Positions 33,622 through 45,873 are shown, numbered from the stretch's first letter. The stretch is 64,000 nucleotides of DNA from Brachypterus glaber (GCA_958510825.1 OY294046.1:4774001-4838000), one strand, 5' to 3'. A program made the numbers and translations. The notes: generated by a model not told the origin, from the letters alone.

Positions 33622-33724
33622 TTCAGATTAATCCCTGAAGATGTCTCTAGTAGTAAGAGACGAAACGTCGGAAAGTGAAAATCCATTAACACGGTCTAAA
33701 CCCGAAAGTGAAAGTTCTTTATAT
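33622..33724 (+). repeat. Third, direct partial copy of the Penelope-like end
   Basis: GTTTCAGATTAATCCCTGAA through CCCGAAAGTGAAAGTTCTTT repeats 33386-33485 without interruption, including the hairpin. Confidence 0.85.
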
Positions 33725-33853
33725 GTTATTATTATTATCCGTAAATTTTAAGTAAAAAATATTGTCTAAATTTAACTCAAAACTAATGGAAAATTATTGT
33801 AGACGATAAGTACAAGATTTTCCTGAATATTTTAATAGTTTTTGAATATTTAA

Positions 33854-34285
33854 ATTATAGCTTTTTGATTTTTGGGGAAGGTTTGGATCTGACTAAAATG
33901 GTTATCTAATTTGCTGTGACGTTTCGACGATGGATTTTCGTCGTTTTCGAACCTTTATTGGAAATTAAAAAGTATATATAAAAAAATACAATTGTTTAAA
34001 CATTTAACTTAACCTTAAAATAAATAATAATAAAATACAGAGAAGAACTTACAGAGAATTAAAGCCAAAGATTAGTCATTGTTACTAACAGTAAACACTC
34101 ACATAAACAAAACATTTTTATTATTTATTTTAAGGTTAAGTTAAATGTTTAAACAATTGTATTTTTTTTCCAATAAAGGTTCGAAAACGACAAAAATCCA
34201 TCGTCGAAACGTCACAGCAAATTAGATAACAATTTTAGTCAGATCCAAAGCCCTATTCCCCAAAAATCAAAAAGCTAAATTATAC
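33854..34285. mobile_element. Inverted pair with two outward GAAACGTC hairpins
   Basis: Arms of about 180 bp (AAATTATAGCTTTTTGATTT and complement) flank a centre near 34030-34120. The hairpin (stem GACGA/TCGTC, then GAAACGTCAC) is on the minus strand at 33917-33953 and the plus strand at 34178-34216. The CUGANGA position reads TCGAAAA, so any ribozyme is decayed. Confidence 0.75.
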
Positions 34286-34415
34286 AAATCGGGCAAAAAT
34301 CTTTAATTTATTTAAATTTTAGGTATTAATTCCCTGTGTGTACCTTTTTAGATAAAGCAAATATGTTTAACATTGTTTTTCTTCAATATATGTTATATTA
34401 TATATGTTTCTATTA

Positions 34416-35296
34416 TAGTCCAGTCAAATAACGAGAAATTCCTATGTTAAATTGAAATAAATGAACACGGCTTGATATTTTAAAGAGTAGTAGTGGTTAG
34501 TAACAGAACACTCCTGTTCGTTTTTCACCGGGTGATTTGCTTAAGGGGTGTCCGCTAGCATGAGTGCGGTTATCTCGCTAAATATGCATCTCACGATAAA
34601 AATGCATATAACCAATTTTGTTAAGGAGGAAATTTCCAACAATTTTTCTTTGAATCAATTCTTTAGAATATTAATAACAATCGAGTTATAAATATTTAAA
34701 ATAGCCATGTTCGGGGTGATATTGTTTTTTCGAGTTTTCATCCAAATTATTCATCGGATGATAACAGTGGTTATGATCAAACTTTTCTATAATTTTTATA
34801 CCTATATTATACATTTTCATAAGTAGTTTGGTACGATTACAGTTGGCGCTGAAAGTCGAGTTGCGCCCTCTGTAGCCGTACCAAAGTACCTAAGAAAATT
34901 TATAATATATGAAACTCATAGAGGACTTCAAGACCTACCAGTTTGCTCATAACCACATATCCTCCGATGAATAATTTGGCTGAAAAATAAAAAAAAAACA
35001 ATTTCACCTCCAACATGGCTATTTTTCAATTAACTCGATTGTTATTATTATATTAAAAAAAAATGATCCCAACAAAAATTGTTGGAAATTTCCTCTTTAA
35101 CCAAATTGGTTATATGCATTTTTATTGTAAGATGCATATTAAGCAACTCACCCCAAAATTCAAGATAGCCGACACCCCTTACGCAAATCACCAGGTGAAA
35201 AACTAACAGGAGTTTTCTGTTACCATCCACTACTAACCTTTAAAATATCAGCCGTGTACATTTATTGAAATTTACATTTATTATTTGACTGGACTT
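34416..35296. mobile_element. 881-bp foldback (AGTCCAGTCAAATAA ends)
   Basis: The arms are inverted copies of one another over most of their length, including AAATATGCATCTCACGATAA and GCGCTGAAAGTCGAG (left only). Single arm copy at 862-1322. The open frame at 35048-35230 is a by-product. Confidence 0.8.
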
Positions 35297-36086
35297 TTAC
35301 ATTGGTGAATAAAAACAAGTTAGGTTATCTATATGTCACACATTTTTTATATTGTTTTTCATTGTTGATGTTTAAAAAATTACTTTTATCCAACACCTTC
35401 ACAGAAACACTTCTTTTGAGCACTATTTTAAATGTCAAAAGTGAGTTTTTTCCACTAGTGACTAAAAAATTTTTCACCCTCTCTTTTACGTACAGCTTTT
35501 GATCTCACCCAAAATTAGTTACATACCCTATTAATTAAGTATTATAACTATTCTATAAATAGAACCACGTTAACTAAACCATAAAAATTAAAGAGAACCC
35601 CAAATTATTCTTTAGTTTTTGAATAAAATACTGTTTTTATTAAAAATTCTGTCATCACCGCGTCCATTTTGACATTTGTAAGAAATGTAAAACTAGCAAT
35701 TGTTTATTTTTAATAGGCATACTTAGGCCATGGCTACCTATTATTTTAGTATTAAGAAAACTTAATCTTAATATTTTTGACATAATTTTTTGCAAAATTA
35801 TAGATTTTTATTTAAAAATAAAAGGTGTTGGATAAAATTAAATTCTCAACTCGTGTATTAAGTGATTTTATTCACTTAATACACTAGTTAAGAAAATAAG
35901 TATTCCGAATCCATGAAAAACAAGAAATGACTCGCAAGGCCTTTTATAGCCGAGTTTTCTTTATTTAGTGACACCCTGAATTAAGCGTGATGGTATTTCA
36001 TTTACCGACATAAATTCCTATTATTTAGAATTGTTGTAGTCACTGAAGAAAGAAAAAAATAATAAATAAAAATGTAATTTTCTGAT
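35297..36086. other. Non-coding stretch
   Basis: TTTTATCCAACACCTTC near 35384 is mirrored by AAGGTGTTGGATAAAA near 35822, possibly weak element ends. Nothing coding. Confidence 0.4.
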
Positions 36087-36341
36087 TTGTAATAAAACTC
36101 GGATTTTTTGGCAGGTTTTATTATATCGCTAACGTTTTTCCTCTCTTTGGGGGCTTTATCAAAGCTGAAAGATAACAACTATTGTTAATAATAATAATAA
36201 TAATAATAATGATAATATATAACAAAAATATTTTTTTTTATCTTTCAGCTTTGATAAAGCCCCCAAAGAGGGGAGAAACGTTAGCGATATAATAAAGTGA
36301 CGCATTAAAACCTGCCAAAAAATCTGAGTTTTATTACAAAC
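36087..36341. mobile_element. Inverted pair with two outward hammerhead-like hairpins
   Basis: Arms TTTGTAATAAAACTC...GGCAGGTTTTA and complement meet at an (AAT)n tract near 36187-36210. Hairpins (stem CCCC/GGGG, GAAACGTTAGC) lie at 36128-36165 (minus) and 36248-36285 (plus). GCT/AGC can form stem I. The CUGANGA position reads TTGATAA. Confidence 0.75.
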
Positions 36342-36943
36342 CAAAAAATTACATTCGAAGTTTGGCAACCTATATTGTATTTACCTACAACAAATAAAAA
36401 TATGAAAACAATAGGGGAAATAAAATAGTGGCAAAATTGCTTATTTTTTTTTAACATGGCCTACTTTCTTTTCACAGTGACTACTGTATTACGTTGTACA
36501 GGTAATTTTTGTCAGTTTAACTGATCACTAGAAAGACATTTTGATTTTTCTTTCATTTTATTTAATATTCAAGTCAAGATATTTTATTCATAGATAACAT
36601 TTTATTAAGATTTTAACCATAATTAAGAATTATCACCCCCCAAGAAACCCAATGGGTATCATTTTTAGATGCAATAAGCTTTTTTAGTCGGCAAAATAAT
36701 TTTTAGATGTGAGGAGCATTTTTTAAGTGATAAGAATCGATCAATAACTCGTTTCCCAAAAAAAGTGCACAAAGCACGGTTTGCATGTTAACTCCTCATT
36801 TTAAGATTAAACAGAATAAATAATTTAACTATATGGAATATAATTATTAAAATCAATAGTCAATATTTATTTATATATTATAAGGGTTAGGAACTATTAT
36901 ATTCAATACAACAAAATGTCCTAGTTAACATATTAAAGTTTAG
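36342..36943. other. Non-coding stretch
   Basis: Nothing recognised. Confidence 0.4.
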
Positions 36944-37354
36944 TTTTTTAAGGTATAGTTATTTTAAACCTTCCCGCTTGTAAACAATCTCGAAATTACC
37001 ATAGCAACGTAAGATACGCATGCGTCGTGAGCGAAATAACTAGGCCCAATTGACACAACCGTAAAACGTTGACGTGCCATTAACGAGAACAAAACAATGG
37101 TTTATTCCTCTCAATTATTGGAATAAAAGCGATTTTATAAGCAAATTTTGTTTCTACAGGAATACAAAAGTGTTTTTAGCAACAGCTTTATCAGTTCTCT
37201 TTTTTTACATCAAAACATCATAAAAACAAAGTACCTAAACAAAAATTATAAATTTTGGTTATGTTGACATTCAAAACAAGCCACATGCTTCAGTGTAAAT
37301 CGGACTTTGTGGACTATTTAGCGGCAAATTTAAAATAACTATACCTTAAAAAAA
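36944..37354 (+). mobile_element. Family H MITE, copy 1
   Basis: 411 bp. Inverted ends TTTTTTAAGGTATAGTTATT (about 25 bases each). The interior contains GCATGCGTCGTGAGCG and CCACATGCTTCAGTG. An inverted, closely similar copy is at 53261-53672. Confidence 0.85.
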
Positions 37355-37763
37355 TAACCTTTAGTATGCATATAAAACTTATATTGAATTATACAGTGCG
37401 TGTCTAAAGCCCGCCCCTTTAACTTTTGAACTGCTTAAGATATCAACTTGAAATTTGGATCACATAGATAACATCACCCAAACAATTTCTTGCTAAATAT
37501 TTGATATTTACAGGGGGCACAATGGAATTAGAGGGATAAGAGAAAATTGTTTTGAACGAAAAAGGGAGTCATGAGATACATCATTTTAAAGTTTATTTAG
37601 TTCTTAATAATAATTTAATTCTAATTATCAATATAATTTTGATTTTTTAAATTTTTTTTAAGGTGCTTCATTTTTTAGCTAAAAAATGCAATTTCCTTTG
37701 ATTTTTCCTGAAATGTTATTTATACCATTTAAAATAAGGTTAAAAGTGTAAGTTACGTTTTTA

Positions 37764-38269
37764 TATCGGCACTTAGTGCTACTAAGAGTGCCGATGTATT
37801 GAAATCTTCGCCAAAAAGTCAAAATCTTTGACCACGTTTTTTTCACATTTCTCGACGTTTTAGACTTCTGAGTCGAAATCAGTAAAAAAAAATTTTTCGT
37901 CCGTCTGTCTGTCTTTCTGTCTGTCTGTCTGTGTCTGGGTGTAAACTCTCTAACTCCATTTCTACATGAGATATCGACTTTTTTGCATATTGTTTCTTAT
38001 CGTATTCCGAAGAGCTGATTAGATTTTGGGGGTAAACGGGGTAAAAATAGGGTAAAACTCCTATTTTTAGTGTTTTTTGTTTATAATTAAGGCAATTATT
38101 ATTGTATTTGGTTAATTTAGCACTTATATAAAAGATAATTTTAAATTGGTCAAAAAATACAGTTTTTTGCTAGAATATAATGTTTTAAAGATACAGAATT
38201 TAAAATCAAACAAAACACCTAGTTTGAAATTTGCAAACTAGATGGCTCTAGTGTACAATAGTGCCGATG
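37764..38269 (+). mobile_element. Family C element, internally deleted copy
   Basis: Begins ATCGGCACTTAGTGCTACTA and ends GTACAATAGTGCCGAT. It lacks the GTTTTCCTAAAACG...CGAGATATTGG segment present at 57524-58193. Confidence 0.8.
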
Positions 38270-38469
38270 TTTTGACAGGTTGCTTGCATCTAGTTGTGTT
38301 ATGAATCAAGAATCATTAAAAATTATTTGATAAAAAAAAAATGACAAAAATTCCCATTCCCAATACTTTTTTTAACCCCCTCAAAAAAATATTTAAAAAA
38401 TCAAACATAAATCATAAAATAATTTGGGTTATGCTACTTACTGGTCCAAACAGAAAGTTAATATATTAG

Positions 38470-38724
38470 CAACGAAATAATAACTCTTCTCTCTAGAATA
38501 GGCACTTCATTCGTAAAAAATTGACAAAAACGTAGCCAACATATACATTTGTCTGTCTTACTCGCATAGCTTTGTTCTAACAGAGACAACAATAACAGTT
38601 ACTGGTAACTGTTATTGTTCAGGCCTGAATATACCTACTATTTGTTTACAAACAAACCGAGATGTTGGCGATACTTTATGTTAACGGTATTCGTATTCTA
38701 GAGAGAAGAGTTATTAGTTCGTTG
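38470..38724 (+). mobile_element. Family K MITE, full copy
   Basis: 255 bp with inverted ends CAACGAAATAATAACTCTTC and GAAGAGTTATTAGTTCGTTG. Central palindromic AACAGTTACTGGTAACTGTT. Other copies are at 28328 and the head-to-head pair at 62775-63234. Confidence 0.88.
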
Positions 38725-38772
38725 TATATTAGGCAGTTCAAAAGTTAAAGGGGGCGGACTTTTGACATACAT

Positions 38773-39483
38773 GATATATTTTTTTGATGAAGGATCTTGT
38801 AATTTTACGTTACGAATCATTTAAATTTCCATCACGCTGTAAAGTTGCCATTAGCTACTTTTTTTTTGTACTAAAATCTCATTTCAAACAACTTCAACAA
38901 ATCACGACCTGAATTATGTGAGATTTTAAAAGCCATTTATAAATTTTAAGTGAAAAAAAAAGAGCTTATAGTTATGCAAGGAGGTTAGTATTTTGACATA
39001 AAAGAATAAACTTTAGAGTTTTTGTTTTGGAATGTCATGACAGTAGAAAAATTAATATATATTTTTTTTAATCACCTTATTTTTCCACTTTTGTTTGAAT
39101 TTTTTGATTTAGCGCCTAGCCTGTATATAACACGAAAATTAGTGAAACATCTAAAAACTATAGAGCCTGAATGATGGTTTTCACTAGCAAATAGAACGTC
39201 CAGACACCTAACTAAAATGTGACTAATATACCTTAAAAATATTTTAGGACAAAATAAACTTACATTTTCAACTATTTCTAAATTCTTCTCCAGAGAATCT
39301 GACTGATGTTAGATATTAGAAATACTTAAGTACTAACTAGTTTTAACCTACTATTTAAAAGGTATTTTTTGCGATAAAATAAAAATATCGCCCACAAAAT
39401 GTACATTAAAAATAAAGGAATTCTCATAATATTACATACTTGAGAATAATACGGAAATAATTCAACTTTTTCATGATAGATAA
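38773..39483. other. Non-coding stretch
   Basis: Nothing recognised. Confidence 0.4.
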
Positions 39484-39902
39484 CACAGGTTTACAAAAAA
39501 AAAGTCAGGACTCTTTGACCGGACCATGGTATTCCTAGGTATTTTGACGCCCTAAATCAGATCCCGGGATCAGTTTTGCCCCATCACGTCAGGAAAACGA
39601 GATTTCAAGGTCATTTGAGATCAGAATGGTGACTTTTTGGGAGCGGCCCCGGGACAATATCTTAAGCGACCTGTTAACTTCACGGGTAACTGTGTAGGTC
39701 TTGAATACTTTCTGAACGTTGAGATCTTTTCCCGGGGTCGCTCCCAAAAAATAACAATTTTGACCTCCAAATGACCTTGAAATCTCGTTTTCCTGACGTG
39801 ATGGTGCAAAACTGATCCCGGGATCTGATTCAGGGCGCCAAAATACCTAGGAATACCATGGTCCGGTCAAATAGTCCTGACTTTTTTTTTGTAAACCTGT
39901 GT
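39484..39902. mobile_element. 419-bp foldback with GC-rich arms
   Basis: ACACAGGTTTACAAAAAAAAA at the left end and its complement at the right. The arms (about 170 bp) contain GATCCCGGGATC, CCATGGTATTCCTAGG and AACGAGATTTCAAGGTCATT. The spacer is 39655-39730. The open frame 39621-39809 spans the spacer and is not a gene. Confidence 0.85.
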
Positions 39903-40071
39903 AATTGTTACGACATGGGTTAAGCCCCTGGATTTAGGAGTAACTATTTTCTTTGACAACAAACGAATGAAAACCGTTAAATTATTCCCGATAATTCGAA
40001 GACTCTCGTCACGAAAGTCTCGTGTTATTTGGATAATGCATTAATTGCACATGGGGCTCAACGTGTTCAGT
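39903..40071. other. Non-coding stretch
   Basis: Nothing recognised. Confidence 0.35.
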
Positions 40072-40629
40072 ACTATAGTCCGTCCAATTATGCAAGATAG
40101 TAGTTTAAAATTCCCGCTACATCACTGGTTAAAAACACGTACCTTTTAACATATAAAATATTGTGTCATTTTTTGTCTATGACAATGATTATCGTTAAAG
40201 CTAATAAAAGAAGAGAAAGTTACATAAAAAAATGTTTATATTTAATGTTATTTTTTTTGGTATTGAAAAAGGTACTTTTTTGGTTTATTTTTCATACAGT
40301 CACACTAAATTAGCATATTCTACATATTGTACAAACGTAAATTATATTGAACACAAGGAAAACGTCAAATATTTAGGTTACAATTACAACTTAAGGCCTA
40401 TCCATAGGCTCGCATAACAACCATTACAAGATACATGACGACAAATCAAGCCAATCCTGGCATCGCATTCTTATGTACTATGCTTGTCATGCCCTTTCCA
40501 GGAAAACAGTACCGACATCTGTTAAATTTTCGATACACTACGATTTATGCATAATTATGATATTTATGCGCTCTGTGGTGTAAAACGGGCCGCGTCCCTT
40601 ACTATCTTGCATAACTGGACGGAGTATAG
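40072..40629 (+). mobile_element. Family T TIR element, copy 2
   Basis: ACTATAGTCCGTCCAATTAT at left, inverted against GCATAACTGGACGGAGTATA at right. Closely similar to 4084-4667, with short deletions near 40118 and 40490. Confidence 0.85.
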
Positions 40630-40770
40630 CTTATATATTTTAAACCGTTGTTAATGATTGTTAACCTTGACAATCAATAAAGTGAATGTACTCATTTATT
40701 ATTGACTCCGTCCCAACGAAAAAAACTTTAGTCCCGAACACTAAAAACTTCACATTATAACTGTATTTTC

Positions 40771-40881
40771 TAGAGCACTGGATAGGTAAGTTTGTTAGTT
40801 TAGGTGGGTAGTTTGAGTGGTCCGCAGTGTAGTGTGTAACCTACCTACCCACCCTAACAAACCTGCCTATCCAGTACTCTA
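40771..40881. repeat. Family S foldback, empty copy
   Basis: TAGAGCACTGGATAGGTAAG at left and its imperfect complement CTATCCAGTACTCTA at right. The related copy at 58945-59962 has been split by another element. Confidence 0.8.
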
Positions 40882-40909
40882 ATTTTTGAATATTCTACGA
40901 GATAATAAC

Positions 40910-41093
40910 CACGGGTCGGATCGAATTAGCCATTACCGGGGGCATGCAAAAATTAAAATTTTTAAAAACACCATCGACATGACATTCCGCTTGGTGAAGA
41001 ATAGTTTAAAGTGTCTATTTACTTGAAAAAAGAGTTTTTTTAAATTCTAATTTTTGCATACCCCCGGTAATGGCTAATTCGATCCGACCCGTG
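40910..41093. mobile_element. 184-bp foldback with 8-bp target duplication (hAT-like)
   Basis: Arms of about 45 bp begin CACGGGTCGGATCGAATTAG. The direct repeat ATAATAAC flanks both sides (40902-40909 and 41094-41101). An 8-bp duplication is typical of hAT and P superfamilies; CA at the tip favours hAT. Non-coding. Confidence 0.88.
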
Positions 41094-41108
41094 ATAATAA
41101 CTAATGAC

Positions 41109-41335
41109 CAGAGTTGATACTTTCATTACAATAACAGGGTTGGACAACAGGAATTTTAAATTACTTCTAATATTTTTTTGAGTTTGTTTAATACATATCT
41201 ATGCCGAATAAGTCTGTATACAGACATATAATCTTATTCGGCATAGGTCTGTATTAAAGAAACTCACCAAAAATTAGAAATAATTTAAAATTCCTGCTGT
41301 CCAACCCTGTTATTGTAATGAAAGTATCAACTCTG
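41109..41335. mobile_element. 227-bp foldback with 8-bp target duplication (hAT-like)
   Basis: Ends CAGAGTTGATACTTTCATTA and complement; the arms span almost the whole length around GTCTGTATACAGAC. The direct repeat CTAATGAC flanks it (41101-41108 and 41336-41343), sharing one base with the neighbour's duplication. Confidence 0.9.
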
Positions 41336-41624
41336 CTAATGACATATCAATTTTTTTGAAGAATTAACTAGAATCAACTAGTTAATTTCTATGAACAATA
41401 TAGGTTAAAACTAGGGTTAAAACAGACTCTGTATTTGAGTCGATATTTTTAGAGGAAAAACAAAATGAATGCGTTATTGCATTATACGAGGGCAAATCTA
41501 AAAGTTTTATTTAGATATACCTGTAAAAAAAACAAAACAATTTTCTGTACCTACTTTTAAGTAAAAGGAATTGTCAAAATTAAAAAAATTGTTGTTTATT
41601 AGTTTATTAGTTGCAAAAATAAAC

Positions 41625-41655
<31 letters not shown>

Positions 41656-42106
41656 ATATTACAGAAGCATGTAGAGCCCCAAATAAGCTTTTGGCTTGTG
41701 CTAGATAAATAGATCGATTCACTTTTAATCCTGCAGTACACTACAACAACCTTTTATACATGCATAATAATATTGGGTAAACTTTTCTAAAAACAACGAC
41801 GTAAAATTGTAAAAACAAAATATTAAACGCAGAAGCCACATACACTTAAAGATTTGTTCTTTCACAAAGATTTTGACATATTGTTTAAAACACAGTTCTA
41901 AAGCTACCGAAACACTGAATTCGATTTAATCAGAGCGTTGTTTGTTCGTATTCTGTGTTTTTTTCCCACCCTTTCGTCGTAGCTTTCTTACTGTGTGTCA
42001 GACTATACACGGGAAGTCCTATAACTCCGTTCTAGTTAGGACAACTTCCTTTTCTGAAAGATTTGTTTATTGCAACCAAATAAAATATTTACAACAAGCA
42101 AAAATA
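41336..42106. other. Non-coding stretch with (TTA)n
   Basis: A pure ATT/TTA trinucleotide run lies at about 41629-41654. Nothing coding. Confidence 0.45.
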
Positions 42107-42816
42107 TACAGGGTTATTTAGAAATAAGTTCGATAAATTAAAGAGTTGATTCTACGGTAAAAAATATGAAAAAAAGTTCCTATAAAGGTTGGTTCGGAAA
42201 TGAGTCCTAAGGGAGCTACGGCTCTTTAAAATTGCAATAAAAATAAGGTTTTTAATAATAAATCTTGTACCCTTTAACCTACAGTGACGAGCTCTTGCAT
42301 GTATACTAGTATTAATAAGGGCAATAAGTATATGTTAATTTATTTTTTTAAATTTATCCAGAGGCGTGCCTAGACGGACAAAATATGTGAGGCTTAACAC
42401 ATTTTTGCTCCAAACTATTTTATGTATATTTTTGTATTCGTTTTTTGTAATAAATATAGATTCCTTCAGTAAAAATACATAAAAACTGTCATATAGTGTA
42501 ATACTAGGAACAACCGTTTTCAAAAAAAAATGCAATTAAGAGAAAGTAACAGTAAAAATGTTACTTTTTAAAAGGCTATATCTCCTTTAATATTAAATTT
42601 AGGTGTTTTGGTAAAGATACTTTTTTGCTTAGTTTTAAATGAAGAATCGCCCTGCAGCATTAAAATTTTATTTCTGCTTTTTTTGTTCTCGATTCAATAT
42701 GTCCCTCTTCGACGGGCTCATTTCCGGACCAACCTTTCTAGGAACATTTTTTCATCTTTTTTAAAGTAGAATCACCCCTTAAATTTCTCGAACTTATTTC
42801 TGAATAACCCTGTATA
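42107..42816. mobile_element. 710-bp foldback (TACAGGGTTATTTAGAAATA ends)
   Basis: Arms of about 100 bp, with GAAAAAAAGTTCCTATAAAG-type text, inverted at left and right. Half copy at 24111-24500. The interior has no intact frame. Confidence 0.8.
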
Positions 42817-42894
42817 TTTATTTTTTGTGTCAACTGTTAGAACGCCATAATGGTAAGAAATTGTGGGATGTACCAGATCGTGAAAATCTTACAA

Positions 42895-43535
42895 CGGCGC
42901 ACAGTGGTAATTTTCAAGGTTTTTTATTTCAAAATTCAGAAGACGCTCAATTTTGAATCGATCTTCCTATTTTTTTTAACAACTTTCATAACCGACTACT
43001 ACAAATTTGATTTGACATAACAATTGAGTGCTGATAGGTTAAGTTGTCAGATTAAAACTTTTTCATTTATTTCAGGGAAGAATATTTAGGGTTTTGAGGT
43101 TGCTAAAAAATTAAAATGGCGCATCCAATATGGCGTCGAAAATTTAAAATTTTCAATATTGTTTGCCGAAAAATAGTGATTAAGTATTTTTAAGGTCGTT
43201 AAAACCAAATACGATGTTAAAAATTGAAAAATGACTGATTTAATATGAAGCGCGCCAATTTTAAAAATTGGATGCCATATTAGATGCGCCATTTTAAATA
43301 ATAATTTTTTAGCAACCTTAGAAACCCTAAATATTCTTCTCTGAAATAAATGAAAAAATTGTAATCTGACAACTTAACTTCTGAGCACTCAATTTTTATG
43401 CCTCAAATCAAATTTGTAGCAGTAGGCTATGAAAGTACAAGTCTTAACAAGTTCTTAAAAAAAAATAGGAAGATGGATTAAAAATTGAGCGTCTTTTGGA
43501 AATTTGAAATAAAAAACCTTGAAAATTCCCACTGT
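42895..43535. mobile_element. 641-bp foldback
   Basis: CACAGTGGTAATTTTCAAGG at left; CCTTGAAAATTCCCACTGTG at right. The arms extend about 230 bp each through AATATTTAGGGTTTTGAGG and GATGCGCCATTTTAA. The open frame at 43086-43292 covers the arm junction and is not a gene. Confidence 0.85.
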
Positions 43536-43955
43536 GTTGCGTATGATTATTTGACTACAAAATTTTTAAATTGCCCCCGTATAATGCTGAATCGAGTTAA
43601 TTTATTTCTTTTTTTTATGTTATATTATATTTCAGAATAAAACTAGACTAGAAGTTATGAAACATACATTTTTATTTTTGAGGTATATTAAATAAAACAG
43701 TAACAAGCATGCACACTAACACCATGCAGACAGGAGAGAAGAAAATAGAAGATTGAAACCTTGCAGGAAATTCAGACTGAAATTCGTTAAATAATACTGT
43801 AAATTTTCCAGCAGGAATCGTCAGGCTCGGACTGGACAGTAGAGTACCAGCCAAAAATTAGATAATTTTGAACTCGCGCGATTTTTGGGATAAAGCGTAT
43901 CCAATTTTATCCAAAATAAATCTTGTTTAATGCTTTGAAGTGTCGAAAATTGACT
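43536..43955. other. Non-coding stretch
   Basis: Nothing recognised. Confidence 0.4.
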
Positions 43956-44464
43956 AATAGTATATTTAAGTACTAGTTTCATAACATACGTTTTTAGCGC
44001 ACGAGTACAAGTTTAGAAAACGAGCCGCTTGCGGCGAGTTTTCTAAAGTACTAGTGCTCTAAAAACGTGCTATGAAACGAGTGCTTTATACAATTTTTTC
44101 TATTTTGCTCTAAAAAACTTACATTTAAATTGATGACTGATTTAGGGATTTTTGTTTCGGGTTGGCATTACAGTTTTCGCCAGTTTTCTAAGAACAAATG
44201 ATATTTTGATATATTTTATAGTTTTTTTTCACTGCAATTAACCAGTCCACAATTTTAACACGGTAAAAAATAACCCAAACACAACATTTTGTAAAAAATT
44301 AAACTTTAAATCGACATTGACATTTGCACGCAAAACGTCAAGAGATAGGCTTTTCTATGTTGCCAACCCAACAGAAAAAAAATTAGAGACCTCTTATGGG
44401 CATATAAAAACACGCAAAATGCGTGTGATTATGAGCTTATAAGAGTCGCAAAATAGAAAAAAAT
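43956..44464 (-). mobile_element. Family R element, full copy
   Basis: Very close to 13086-13607 in the same orientation, including AAAACGAGCCGCTTGCGGCG, with small deletions near 44116 and 44220. Confidence 0.88.
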
Positions 44465-45199
44465 GAAAAAGTCCAAATGTATCAAGTGACGCTACTTTTG
44501 AAAAGTCTTGATTTCGGCTTCGACAGTTTTTTTATTTTATCGATTTTAATCTTTTTTTTTTTTATTTTCGTTTGTTTCCAAAAAAAAACAATTGACAATC
44601 AAAAACGTTTTTCTACTAAATTACAAAAACTAAAATGAAATATAGTAAACTATTGATAATGCATAAAAAAGTTTATGTTGGGTCAACAGCCCTTAATTTG
44701 GTAATGTGTAGTATATGATACAGTTATATTAATATAACAAAAAAAACCCTTAACCCTTAAAAATTATTTTTTTTTGTTTTTAAGTAAAAAAAAAACAATT
44801 TTTTTTAAACTAAAATGTTTTGAAAAAAGAATTTATGTATCATAATTTCTCCTTAATATAAATGATTTTTTATATTCTTCACCACAAAAAGTGGTTGCCG
44901 AATTAAGAACTAGAAGGAGCTACAGCTATTTTAAAAATTTGGAAATATTCTTACAAGGAGCTGTTGCAACATGTTGTACACTATAGTGGCCAAAATGATT
45001 TTTGGATAGTATATTGAGTTTTCTCTAGATATACTTGACAAAATATGATTTCTTTGAGCTCGTATTCGCACTTTATTTTTGATACTGTAATAAAAGCGGA
45101 ACCCGCTATAATATTTAATTTTTTTTTCGTGTTTTTGCAAAAGTTCTCCTCTCGGGATTTTTTTTGGTCAACATTGGTATGCTGCAAGGGGGGCAAATG
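44465..45199. other. Non-coding stretch
   Basis: AT-rich homopolymer runs. The open frames at 44931-45196 lack motifs. Confidence 0.4.
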
Positions 45200-45790
45200 G
45201 GGAAAAATACATTTTTTTTAACAAAAAATTGAAGATTGCTAAAAGGTTTGGACTTTTTGCTGAAATTGAATCTGATAATAAAAAATTTCAAACTCTACCC
45301 CCGTGGCAGTAAGGGGGTAAATATTTTTAAATAATTTTAATATTTTCGTCAAATTTGACGAATCTGATAATAATTTTTTTTAAATTTTTTCGTGAAAATT
45401 GTTATATTGGGGTTTTTAAGGTTGTTGAAAGTGAATCTGATAATAAAAAAATTCTAACTTTTTAAGAATTAATTAAGAAGAATCTGATAATATATTTTTT
45501 TTAATTTTTTCGTGAAAATTGGCATATTGGGGTTTTTGAGGTTGCTGAAAGTGAATCTGATAATAAAAAAATCTCTCGACTCTCTGAGGGATACTTTTCT
45601 AAAAAATTGACATATTGGGGTTTTTGAGGTTTGCTAAAACTAAATCTTAAAATATTTTTTTTTTAACTTCACCCCCTGAGGGGCGGGTGGTAGTTTTCGT
45701 GAAAACTGGTATATTAGGGTTTTTGAGGTTGCTTTAAGTGAATCTGATAATAAAAAATCCATTTCACGCGCGGAGGTGAAAAATGGGAAA
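45200..45790 (+). repeat. Degenerate minisatellite
   Basis: About five units of roughly 105-125 bases share CGTGAAAATTGGCATATTGG, GGTTTTTGAGGTTGCTGAAA and GTGAATCTGATAATAAAAAA. Units differ in the pieces between these blocks. Confidence 0.75.
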
Positions 45791-45873
45791 GCTCTTTTAC
45801 TGGGCAGTGTATTTTTTCAAGCCTAACCTTGATCACACTTTTTTTAATTGCTGGCCAAATTATAGAATTGCCA

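Larger units (their letters stand above)
37393..38772. mobile_element. TIR element containing two nested elements
   Basis: CAGTGCGTGTCTAAAGCCCG...TTTTGAACTGC (37393-37433) is mirrored by GCAGTTCAAAAGTTAAAGGG...CATG (38731-38772). A family C element (37764-38269) and a family K MITE (38470-38724) are inserted between them. Confidence 0.65.
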
